A stretch of DNA of 11,507 bases from positions 1-11,507 of the forward strand of contig JAEYUA010000122.1 in the NCBI GenBank assembly GCA_023433755.1. The letters run 5' to 3'. Made by a program: the position numbers and the translations under genes. This document shows positions 1 through 7,840 of this stretch, in pieces. Under the pieces are notes generated by a model. The model searched no databases. It was not told where the DNA came from and saw only the letters and a list, made by a program, of their open reading frames with translations. The DNA is from Bacteroidota bacterium. Its GTDB lineage: Bacteria; Bacteroidota; Bacteroidia; Chitinophagales; Chitinophagaceae. The first letter of the stretch is position 1. The number at the start of each line of letters is the position of its first letter.

Positions 1-3000
1 CTTCCGATATGGATCGGTCCCAACTCTTCTTTCGTGATCTCTTTCACCACTTTGCCGGTAACCGTAAGGATCTGTATCCTGATATTCTGCGGAACCTGGC
101 TGCCCGTTACCGTAAACACAAATGCCGTTGATGTGGTAAACGGATTGGGATAGTTCAGCATATTAGAGATCATCGGTTTGTTGATCACCTGGAAATTCAC
201 ACGGTACTGCATCCTGCCTGCTTCGTTATCGCTCATATCCTTACCGGTCACGATCAGTTCATACTCCCCGTCTTCCTCGAAATATGGCTTGAAGATGGCT
301 GATGCTGTATTATGCTGGCTGCCTCCCTGCTGGGCGGGTACAAAACTCAAAGTATCCGCATCGAACTGGTAATCACGCATAAGTCCTGTTGACACCTGCC
401 TTACCTGTACTTTCAATTTGGAAGGATCATTCAGTAAATGCCATTTGGCTTCATCTTTCAGCGTAATGAGAATATTTGGTTTGGAGGAAACAATATCCCT
501 GTTCAGGATATGCACATTATCAAAGGTCACATCCATCACAGGATTCAGCGTATCACCTCTTACATAGAATGTTCTGAAAGCAAAATTGTTGAACAGGTAT
601 TGCTCCGGCTGGTCGAAGTCAGGATTGATCTCTACATACAGTGAATTGGGGCCTACAATATCGCGTGTATCAATAGGCACACGGATGTGCAGGGTATCCG
701 GATTATCCACGGCAAGAGGCCTGTGCTTACTTACAAAAACCGTCCTCTGCACATTATTCCTGTCCGTAACAATGGCTTTGACCTTTATACTGTCACTAAA
801 AGGAGTGGCACTCACATTTTTGAATGCGATTTTGAATTCAAGTGGTTCGGCTACATCAACCGTATCCTTCATACTGAAATAGGAATTCGCTGCGATCGCT
901 CCTTCCGGTGCGGGCTCATAGGTAAGTCTCCAGTAACGCAACTGGTAAGGCGTGTTGTTCACATTATCCGCATTGCGCATCCTGAGTTGAACATAAGGAT
1001 ATTCTGCAGCATCAATAGAGGATATGTCTACGTCCTGCTGCGAAAGGGCCAGGTTGTTCATCAGCGTATCGGCCTGGCCGTTGGTACGGATACCAATCAC
1101 GCTCACCTTAGGATTATCACCGGGCAACTGGTCAAGAGAAGTTCCTCTCCATTTCAATGTTTTCCAGGCGAGGGCCGGACCAAACTGCGGTGAATTGATG
1201 AAGCCAACGGTATCCGGTACAGGACAATCAACTGTCAGGGTCACATTATCAAGCACACCTTCGGAAACGATCCATTTAGGAGTAAAAGAAGGATCATTCT
1301 TCTTATACACCAATACAAACTGCCTTGGCCTGTAAAAACTATCGATACCACTAAATCCTGCATTCTTTAGCGTATGGTATAAACTGTTGCCCGCACCATA
1401 GGCTGCTTCATCCTCTGTTCTCCATTGATTGGCATATTTTACCATATTGGCAAATGCAGGGAAGGCAACTGGATCCAGCAGGAAGCTTCTTACTACTACA
1501 TAAGCGCCGTCCGGCACGGTATCTTCCAAAAAGTCGACCGCACGTTTTCTAGAACTGAGTGAATCCCAGCGGTATTCAAAATTCCAGCGCCTGGAGTTGC
1601 TGCAATTATTGGCAGCACTTCCAAACTTACCTCCACGGTAAGCATCTGCTACACCGGTGGTAGTATTGATCCAGGGTGCAAAAGTGATCGGGTCAAATAC
1701 ATTAAACACAACACTCTGGAACCAGCAGGTATTACGGATGCTGGCCACACCATTGATGGCAACTGACAGACCTGCTTCCTGCGAAGTACTGCTAACCCAG
1801 GTACCCTGTCGCACGAACAGGTTCATATACCTGGTTCCATACTTCCATAATTTTGAATTAGCATCGAAACTAATTCCCTCACCTGTAGAATAGATCTGCT
1901 GCTGGTAGTGCGACTGGTTGAAACCAGTCTCACTGTTTGGCAGGTAAATAAAGGAGGCCATGTTCCAGGTAGGTGTACCTGTTGTAACAACTGGTGCCAC
2001 TCTCCAGTAATAAACAGTGCTATCAGAGAAACTCATCCCGTGATTGAAACTGATCACACCACCGGCTGAACTGGTGGTACGGGTAACTTTCAATGGTGAA
2101 TTAAAGAATTGCGTGGTGTCGATCTCCATCTGGTATTCCTTGTTAGGGCTGAACGGGTTGGCCGTTGATGCCTGCATCTGAAAATCCTGGTGATTTACAA
2201 TTGCAAAATTGTAGGGGAATACCGGCCTGGCTTCATCTTCGTAAATGAAGATCTCCTTCGTGATGACATTATTGTTCTCATAAAACTCATCCACATCATT
2301 GTCCAGGTCAACGGTGATGGTCAGCTTGTTCAAACCTTTATCCGTATTTGGATTAATAGGAATGTTGAGGGCGATGGAGTCCACGTATCGGATACCGGGA
2401 ATGGTATCTCTCAAAATCACGACCGGTGCCTGGTTCTGTATCTGCCTTTTCACTTCGATCACAATGGAATCGGAAACCGCCTTGCCTATATTCTTGAAGC
2501 TCGCATCAAGCCTGAAGGAATGATCCGCTACTGAAACAAAACCTGGTGTTACTCTTGCCATATGATCTTCGATCGCATAATCCGGTTTGGCATGCGGGTT
2601 CATATGTATGGCCGGGTCGCCATGCAACTCCGACTGTTCAGTATTACAGCGGGCATAAAAATCTTCCTGCGTGGTGAAAGCAAAAACATCTTCTGCCGTA
2701 TGCTGCATCATTTCACCGATGGTTTTTCCATAATGCCTGCTGGCCATATTCTTATATGCCCTTTGCGACCACACATCGAGGTAATGCACAATACCGAAGT
2801 GTGTACTCGCTATCATCGCGATCATGCCACGATCCGGCGCCAGCACATATTTTTCGGAAAGCGTTTCCTTTACCTGTAAACGTACAGGACTGTATTTGAA
2901 AAAATCACCCACGTTACAACCAAGACCCAGGAAGATCGGGTACTTGCCATGATTGTTATAATTCTCAGGGTTATCAAGATTGAATTCAAGCGTGGTAGAA

Positions 3001-5078
3001 GAAGAGTGACCAAAATAGGTCATCAGGGAAATACCCTCGCTGAACAGGTTGGTAAGCCTGGCGCTGTTCACCTGCGTGATGGCATCACTCGAGCTCTTGG
3101 AAAATTTGGTAACGTTTGCCCCGAACAAAGTATCTGAGATGATGTTGCCATAATTGTCAAGCATGGTAGTGAGCTGGGTTTCCAGTCCCGCTTCGCTCGC
3201 TCCCACGATATGAACGATATTCTTCATCCAGCCCCTGTCAGAAATGGCGCCCGACATGGTTACCTGGGCCTGCTCATATTCTTTTATTTTTTTGAGATAG
3301 GTCTCCACTTCCACACCTGTAATGGCTGATAACCTTCCTATAGGTACAGAAGGTTGGGAACTTCCTTTGGGTGAGGCCAACAGTACGTCCGAAGCCGGCC
3401 AGCCATAGGTTGGTACCAGGTTGAGCTGTTCCATATCGCTATTCAGTTCATAGGAGCGCTGGTGTACATAGTTCACACCTTTACCGATAATAAATACATG
3501 CTTTGGCGCTATGGTAAAAGTATTCAGTGCAAAATGTATGAAGTTGCGCAGCGCGGCAGGATTTTTTTTGATGCCGAAACCAAACTGCTCTACCAATTCG
3601 TCTGCAGGATAAACCTGGGCATTATAGCTGCCACCCGGGGCGGAGCGACGGTAAGTTTTATAATCATTTACAGGATTGGCTCCATTAGTACCATTATACA
3701 ATACAGGATTGGTAATGATCAGGTAGTCACCCTGGTTGGAAGCAATAGCATAATTGGTGAAATTCCTGGTCTGCATTGTTCCAACGTTATTTACCTGCGG
3801 CGCATCAGTGCTCAGCAGAACCAGCTCACGTGCGGAAGCTGAAGGCAGCAGTGCAAATTTGAGCAGGGGTGCGGCGGAAAGATCAGCTACATATCTTGTC
3901 CCGTTGGTGAGGTCATACAATACTGGAGCTGTTGCACCATAATTGAAATTGCTGATCTCAAGATAATTTCCTGCGGAGGATGCAGGAAGTGGAAATTCAA
4001 ATTCTTTTTGTCCGCCAAAATTGAACATGCGCGGGTATACGATCTCGTATTTATGCACCACGATCCTGTCGGTCTGGCAACCCACCGGTGCAGGGTAACA
4101 GGCGATATTAGACAGGTTGGTAATAGTGACGATAGCCTTGCCGGAACTCAATGTGCTGAGCGCGAAGGTGGCCGTATCTACGCGGTAATTGAAAAAATCC
4201 ATCTGGTTGCCGATCACTGAATCCTCGTTGATGGTAACCTTGTAGCGACGGGTAGCAACGGCATTTCCTGAAAGACTGATTGTGAAATAAGGATCAGGGC
4301 CGCCATTATACACGTAAAGATTTTTGATGGTGCTGGCATTTCTTCCATAAGAAACCGCTCCACTTGTTTGAGCCACTGAAGTGATATCGTAGGAACTCCA
4401 ACCCTCTCCCTTATCATAAGAAGATGAATACAGGTAGGTACCTACATTAATCGCGTAACCGGGATTGAGATTAGCGAGATAAATATCCTTATTGGGGCGG
4501 GGCGCCGCCATTTGCGGCTGATTGAGCAAGGTATCGTTTACCAGCACTCCGTTGATCAGGGTATCCCTGATTACTCGGTGCCTGAAATAATTCCCGGCCT
4601 TGTGCATGAAATAGGGTTCAGCAGGCAGGGTATTGGAAGCAACATCGTTGCTGGTTGCCTGCAGCCGGAGATTTTCAGAAGTATTAGTATGAACAGTGAG
4701 ATAATAAACAGAAGTATCCGTTTCAAGGCTCCATTTATCATTAAGCTGGTAATCAGGCTGGCGGTATAATTCCTTATCAGGTTTGCCATCGTTAAGCCTT
4801 CCCCAGAATTCAATGAAATCAGATCCACCCATTACACCTGATGGCACTGAAGTATAGATGGGTACCTGCTGACCATTGCGCCATAACTGGAAATGTTCAG
4901 CAGGAGTAGCGCCAAGGCCGGCATTTGCCAGCACATTTTGAGGAATGCGGAACAAGCCATTCTTCCCTACTTTGAATTTGTAATAGGTTTTGGAATAGTC
5001 AATCCATTCGTTATTGTACACCTGGGCCTGGGCAGCCAGGCCAAATGTGAGCAATAAGCCAAACAGAAAATTTTTCAT
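1..5078 (-). CDS. porU2: PorU-like C25 (gingipain-family) cysteine peptidase, putative T9SS sortase; 3' end outside window
   Basis: This reading frame stays in register from ATG at 5078 to the window edge (about 1692 codons), checked at anchors along its length. Residues 1-18 form a signal peptide ending A-Q-A. A peptidase C25 domain spans roughly residues 450-830. Its likely catalytic pair is present: His691 in YFGHSSS and Cys721 in GLGCNVGDF, 30 residues apart, close to the gingipain His-Cys spacing. The domain ends at LHGDPA (818-823). CARDB-like beta-sandwich domains follow (about 830-945 and 1400-1495), with a region containing YYWRVAP (about 1023-1029) between them. The T9SS-type C-terminal sorting-like domain starts at NYPNPF (1642-1647) and is cut by the window. 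PorU of Porphyromonas gingivalis is the T9SS sortase that removes C-terminal signals and joins cargo to A-LPS. This protein is much longer than PorU, resembling the PorU2 class. It lies 24 bases after a PorV-family gene, so co-transcription is likely. Sortase activity is inferred; it could instead be a secreted gingipain-like protease. Confidence 0.88.
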   Translation of the reverse strand, partial: MKNFLFGLLLTFGLAAQAQVYNNEWIDYSKTYYKFKVGKNGLFRIPQNVLANAGLGATPAEHFQLWRNGQQVPIYTSVPSGVMGGSDFIEFWGRLNDGKPDKELYRQPDYQLNDKWSLETDTSVYYLTVHTNTSENLRLQATSNDVASNTLPAEPYFMHKAGNYFRHRVIRDTLINGVLVNDTLLNQPQMAAPRPNKDIYLANLNPGYAINVGTYLYSSSYDKGEGWSSYDITSVAQTSGAVSYGRNASTIKNLYVYNGGPDPYFTISLSGNAVATRRYKVTINEDSVIGNQMDFFNYRVDTATFALSTLSSGKAIVTITNLSNIACYPAPVGCQTDRIVVHKYEIVYPRMFNFGGQKEFEFPLPASSAGNYLEISNFNYGATAPVLYDLTNGTRYVADLSAAPLLKFALLPSASARELVLLSTDAPQVNNVGTMQTRNFTNYAIASNQGDYLIITNPVLYNGTNGANPVNDYKTYRRSAPGGSYNAQVYPADELVEQFGFGIKKNPAALRNFIHFALNTFTIAPKHVFIIGKGVNYVHQRSYELNSDMEQLNLVPTYGWPASDVLLASPKGSSQPSVPIGRLSAITGVEVETYLKKIKEYEQAQVTMSGAISDRGWMKNIVHIVGASEAGLETQLTTMLDNYGNIISDTLFGANVTKFSKSSSDAITQVNSARLTNLFSEGISLMTYFGHSSSTTLEFNLDNPENYNNHGKYPIFLGLGCNVGDFFKYSPVRLQVKETLSEKYVLAPDRGMIAMIASTHFGIVHYLDVWSQRAYKNMASRHYGKTIGEMMQHTAEDVFAFTTQEDFYARCNTEQSELHGDPAIHMNPHAKPDYAIEDHMARVTPGFVSVADHSFRLDASFKNIGKAVSDSIVIEVKRQIQNQAPVVILRDTIPGIRYVDSIALNIPINPNTDKGLNKLTITVDLDNDVDEFYENNNVITKEIFIYEDEARPVFPYNFAIVNHQDFQMQASTANPFSPNKEYQMEIDTTQFFNSPLKVTRTTSSAGGVISFNHGMSFSDSTVYYWRVAPVVTTGTPTWNMASFIYLPNSETGFNQSHYQQQIYSTGEGISFDANSKLWKYGTRYMNLFVRQGTWVSSTSQEAGLSVAINGVASIRNTCWFQSVVFNVFDPITFAPWINTTTGVADAYRGGKFGSAANNCSNSRRWNFEYRWDSLSSRKRAVDFLEDTVPDGAYVVVRSFLLDPVAFPAFANMVKYANQWRTEDEAAYGAGNSLYHTLKNAGFSGIDSFYRPRQFVLVYKKNDPSFTPKWIVSEGVLDNVTLTVDCPVPDTVGFINSPQFGPALAWKTLKWRGTSLDQLPGDNPKVSVIGIRTNGQADTLMNNLALSQQDVDISSIDAAEYPYVQLRMRNADNVNNTPYQLRYWRLTYEPAPEGAIAANSYFSMKDTVDVAEPLEFKIAFKNVSATPFSDSIKVKAIVTDRNNVQRTVFVSKHRPLAVDNPDTLHIRVPIDTRDIVGPNSLYVEINPDFDQPEQYLFNNFAFRTFYVRGDTLNPVMDVTFDNVHILNRDIVSSKPNILITLKDEAKWHLLNDPSKLKVQVRQVSTGLMRDYQFDADTLSFVPAQQGGSQHNTASAIFKPYFEEDGEYELIVTGKDMSDNEAGRMQYRVNFQVINKPMISNMLNYPNPFTTSTAFVFTVTGSQVPQNIRIQILTVTGKVVKEITKEELGPIHIG

Positions 5079-5102
5079 GAAACTGGAGTTTATAGGTATG
5101 GA

Positions 5103-6218
5103 TTATTTTTTCTTTTTGTTTTTATCATTCACCATGTCAAACTGGAGTGAGAATACATGGGTGAACAATGGATTGGACTGGTTGGCCAGGTTGGTGAACG
5201 CGTAATCGATACGCACATTCTGGATCCTGAATCCTGCACCTGCGCTTGGCTGGTAGATCCAGACTTTTTTCAGGTTCAGGGTGTCACCATCAGCAAGGGC
5301 ACGCTGGAAATTATTGATGCCTCCCCTAAGGAAGAACACATCATTCACATTCACTTCAACTCCCAATTTGGGATCAATGCTGATGGGATCTGCACTCACC
5401 AATGTGTTTCTTTGTCCATCAAACGTAAAATCGAAATTGGCTTCGGCAAGAAGGCTCGCTTTTTTACCCAGGCGGAAATCACGGGCAACACCCATCACCA
5501 GTCTTGGCGCGGTTAACTCCGTTGATTTAACAGGGATCTCATTATTGGTGAGGTAAAGTGCTTCTTTCTCCTTTTCAGTAAAATTAAAAGTCCACGAATT
5601 GAAGGTGGAAGTGATATCCCGGCCCGCGAAACCGAATTGCCATTTGTTGGCCTTGATCTGCAAACCCGCATCAAGCCCGAATCCCCAAGCCTTGGCAAAA
5701 CGTCCTACGCTGCGGTGGATCACCTTAGCATTCAGTCCGAAATTGATATTTTTATTAGTGGTCTCTTTAAGTTTTTGCGCGAATGAAAATAAAAATCCAT
5801 AATCCGCTGAAGAAAAAGCCTGGATATTATTGTAATTGATCGACCCGTCAGGTTCTACCAGGAAAAGGGTATTCATGATATCATCCACGGCAAACCGAAG
5901 CCCGGTTACTGCAATCGTTCTTTTATTATCGTTGATGGGAATGGCCACGCTGGCATAGTCGTATTTACCGATGCCTGCGAAATATTCAGCATGCATCAGG
6001 TTAGCATTCGCATAATTCTGTACACCAGTTAGACCAGCCGGGTTCCAGTAACCCGCTGTACCATCCTTAACCGATGCCACCTGCGCACTTCCCATGGCAA
6101 GACCCCTTGCACCTGCTCCTATATTTAAAAATTCGTTGGAATACTTTCTGAACTGGGCTGAAGCGCCTGATGTAATGACAAGGGCTGCCATAACAAGCGC
6201 CAGGGGAATGATTTTCAT
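5103..6218 (-). CDS. PorV/PorQ-family T9SS outer-membrane beta-barrel protein
   Basis: The 371-residue product starts with a clear signal peptide (hydrophobic stretch, cleavage after ASA at residue 21, then Gln). The mature N-terminus carries the family signature: EFLNIGAGARGLAMGSA, then GYWNPAGL. The rest is rich in alternating hydrophobic and aromatic segments, as expected of a FadL-like outer-membrane barrel, and it ends in a lysine-rich tail. Length matches PorV of P. gingivalis (about 390 residues). PorV carries T9SS substrates from the SprA translocon to the PorU sortase; PorQ forms part of the attachment complex. It is the first gene of the unit with the C25 peptidase, and a porU-porV pairing is also known in P. 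gingivalis. Sequence alone does not tell me whether this is the main PorV or a paralogue dedicated to its neighbour, so I leave the symbol empty. Confidence 0.88.
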   Translation of the reverse strand: MKIIPLALVMAALVITSGASAQFRKYSNEFLNIGAGARGLAMGSAQVASVKDGTAGYWNPAGLTGVQNYANANLMHAEYFAGIGKYDYASVAIPINDNKRTIAVTGLRFAVDDIMNTLFLVEPDGSINYNNIQAFSSADYGFLFSFAQKLKETTNKNINFGLNAKVIHRSVGRFAKAWGFGLDAGLQIKANKWQFGFAGRDITSTFNSWTFNFTEKEKEALYLTNNEIPVKSTELTAPRLVMGVARDFRLGKKASLLAEANFDFTFDGQRNTLVSADPISIDPKLGVEVNVNDVFFLRGGINNFQRALADGDTLNLKKVWIYQPSAGAGFRIQNVRIDYAFTNLANQSNPLFTHVFSLQFDMVNDKNKKKK

Positions 6219-6280
6219 TTCGTCAATTTTCGGATAAGCAATGGATTAATTTTGTTTTTCAGAGGTTTTGGCTGTAAATA

Positions 6281-6288
6281 CAAATGTA
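6281..6288 (-). promoter_or_regulatory. Candidate -7 box (TACATTTG) for the porV-family/porU2 unit
   Basis: Read on the minus strand this is an exact match to the Bacteroidota -7 consensus TAnnTTTG. A start site about seven bases downstream would give a leader of roughly 55 bases before ATG at 6218. A TTTG lies upstream at 6305-6302, but only 13 bases away, shorter than the usual spacing of about 20. The -7 call is therefore better supported than a full promoter. Confidence 0.45.
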
Positions 6289-6378
6289 TATCATTCAGGA
6301 TCAAATTCATAATCTCGGTAATATAAATTTAGCCCTTGTAAACGAAGCAGTTAGCCTTTAAATCCTGCCTTCTTGCCT

Positions 6379-6386
6379 TACATTTG
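6379..6386 (+). promoter_or_regulatory. Candidate -7 box (TACATTTG) for tyrS
   Basis: Exact TAnnTTTG match placed 17 bases before the first tyrS ATG, predicting a leader of only about 10 bases. No good TTTG element stands about 20 bases upstream, so this is a partial promoter call. It has the same octamer as the divergent box at 6288-6281. Confidence 0.4.
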
Positions 6387-6403
6387 CTGCCTTAAACGCT
6401 GAT

Positions 6404-7681
6404 ATGATGAACCTAATTACCGAACTCAGGTGGCGCGGCCTGGTGCAGGATATAATGCCAGGCACTGAAGAACAGTTACTTAAAGAATGTACTTCGGGCT
6501 ATGTGGGCTTCGACCCTACCGCTGATTCCCTTCATATCGGCAGCCTCGTTCCCATTCTCCTCCTGGTGCATTTTCAGAAAGCGGGACACAAACCTTATGC
6601 GCTGGTAGGCGGCGCCACGGGTATGGTAGGAGATCCGAGTTTCAAGAGCGCGGAAAGGGTGATGCTTGATGAAGCGACCCTTCAAAAAAATATTGAAGGG
6701 ATCAGGAAGCAGCTTGGTCGTTTTCTTGATTTTAATTCAGGCGGACCAGCAGCCGCCGAACTGGTAAATAATTTTGACTGGTTCAGGGACTTCAGCTTTC
6801 TTGATTTCATCCGTGATGTGGGCAAACATCTGACGGTGAATTATATGATGAGCAAGGATAGCGTGCGAAAAAGAATCGAAGGAGATAGCGGCATCAGCTT
6901 CACTGAATTTACCTACCAGCTTATCCAGGGATATGATTTTTACTGGCTTTACAAGAATAAGAACTGCAAACTGCAAATGGGTGGCAGTGACCAGTGGGGA
7001 AATATCACTACCGGTACGGAGCTGATCAGGCGTAAGGCAGGTGGTGAGGCCTTTGCATTTACCTGTCCCCTGCTGACCAAATCAGACGGCGGCAAATTTG
7101 GTAAAACAGAAACCGGGAATGTATGGCTGGATGCTGAACGCACCTCTCCTTTCCAGTTCTACCAGTTCTGGCTGAATGCCTCTGATGCTGACGCGGAAAA
7201 ATGGATTAAGATTTTCACTTTCCTCGACCAGATTGAGATCAGCAACCTGGTGGAAGCGCATCAGAAAGATGCTTCGCAAAGGATACTTCAAAAAAGACTG
7301 GCGGAAGAGCTTACCATTTTCGTGCATGGCAAAGAAGAATATGCAAAGGCCATCGAGACAACTGAAAAACTTTTTACCAGGCAGAATGCACCTGCGGAAT
7401 CACTAAGCCTCGAAGATCTTGAAGGTATGGAGGGTATAGTGCATGTGGCCTACGATAAATCCAGGTTATCGGCTGGCGTGGATCCTGTGAGTTTTCTTGC
7501 AGACACTTCCATTTTTCCAAGTAAGGGTGAGGCCAGGAAAATGATACAGAATGGAGGCGTAAGCCTGAACCGCAACAAGATCGGCATGGCAGATACGATT
7601 AATGAATCAAACCTCCTGCATGGCCAATACCTGCTGGTGCAGAAGGGGAAGAAGAACTATTACCTGGTGAAGGCGAGTTGA
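6404..7681 (+). CDS. tyrS: Tyrosyl-tRNA synthetase (TyrRS)
   Basis: The 425-residue product charges tRNA-Tyr with tyrosine in the cytoplasm. It is a class I aminoacyl-tRNA synthetase: the HIGH-type motif is HIGS at residues 44-47, the tyrosine/ATP pocket segment QMGGSDQWGN is at 191-200, and the KMSKS-type loop is KFGKT at 231-235. The C-terminal part from about residue 368 (FPSKGEARKMIQNGG) is an S4-like RNA-binding domain. Length fits bacterial TyrRS of the TyrS type. Two adjacent ATG codons (6404 and 6407) compete as start; the second gives MNLITELRWRG, which looks like the usual N-terminus, so the true start may be 6407. The gene is apparently monocistronic, divergent from the T9SS unit and convergent with the downstream aminotransferase-fold gene. 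Confidence 0.97.
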   Translation: MMNLITELRWRGLVQDIMPGTEEQLLKECTSGYVGFDPTADSLHIGSLVPILLLVHFQKAGHKPYALVGGATGMVGDPSFKSAERVMLDEATLQKNIEGIRKQLGRFLDFNSGGPAAAELVNNFDWFRDFSFLDFIRDVGKHLTVNYMMSKDSVRKRIEGDSGISFTEFTYQLIQGYDFYWLYKNKNCKLQMGGSDQWGNITTGTELIRRKAGGEAFAFTCPLLTKSDGGKFGKTETGNVWLDAERTSPFQFYQFWLNASDADAEKWIKIFTFLDQIEISNLVEAHQKDASQRILQKRLAEELTIFVHGKEEYAKAIETTEKLFTRQNAPAESLSLEDLEGMEGIVHVAYDKSRLSAGVDPVSFLADTSIFPSKGEARKMIQNGGVSLNRNKIGMADTINESNLLHGQYLLVQKGKKNYYLVKAS

Positions 7682-7688
7682 GGGTTGT

Positions 7689-7840
7689 TGACCATTGGCT
7701 TTTAGCCATTGGCTTTTGGCTGATGGCTTAAAGAATTAGGAGTTATTAATGGATCATGAATAATCCAGCCGCATGTTAGTTTGAGTGTCTCTGGCCAATG
7801 GCCAATGGCCAACAGCCAATAGCCATTGGCCTTTAGCTTT
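7689..7840. repeat. Cluster of GCCATTGGC/GCCAATGGC-type words forming inverted repeats between convergent genes
   Basis: The left block (about 7689-7733) carries CCATTGGC, GCCATTGGC, TTGGC and GATGGC words on the plus strand. The right block (about 7791-7840) carries GGCCAATGGCC, GCCAAC, GCCAATAG and GCCATTGGCC. Because the right block is largely the reverse complement of the left, the two can pair across a spacer of about 57 bases. The right block also folds on itself. It covers nearly the whole gap between the two stop codons and overlaps the last bases of the minus-strand gene. I see no target-site duplications or transposase; it resembles a low-complexity intergenic repeat family rather than an insertion sequence. 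Confidence 0.7.
7800..7840. terminator. Candidate bidirectional terminator hairpin between tyrS and the aminotransferase-fold gene
   Basis: GGCCAATGGC (7800-7809) and GCCATTGGCC (7822-7831) are a perfect 10-base inverted repeat with a 12-base loop, followed on the plus strand by TTTAGCTTT. This suits termination of tyrS transcripts. For the opposite gene, whose stop codon is at 7841-7839, the same hairpin lies immediately downstream but without a clear U tract, so termination in that direction is less certain. Confidence 0.5.

Noticed and set aside
687..1193. Plus-strand open frame of 168 codons, and many similar ones across 178-4769
   Set aside because: They lie opposite the continuous C25 peptidase frame, have no recognisable motifs, and are antisense shadows of its codon bias.
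5079..5102. Possible separate promoter for the C25 peptidase gene
   Set aside because: The 24-base gap is too short and has no TAnnTTTG match on the minus strand; co-transcription with the PorV-family gene is simpler.
7689..7840. Possible CRISPR array or insertion-sequence ends
   Set aside because: The repeat words are about 8-10 bases, irregularly spaced and in both orientations, without unique spacers of constant length, transposase or target duplications.
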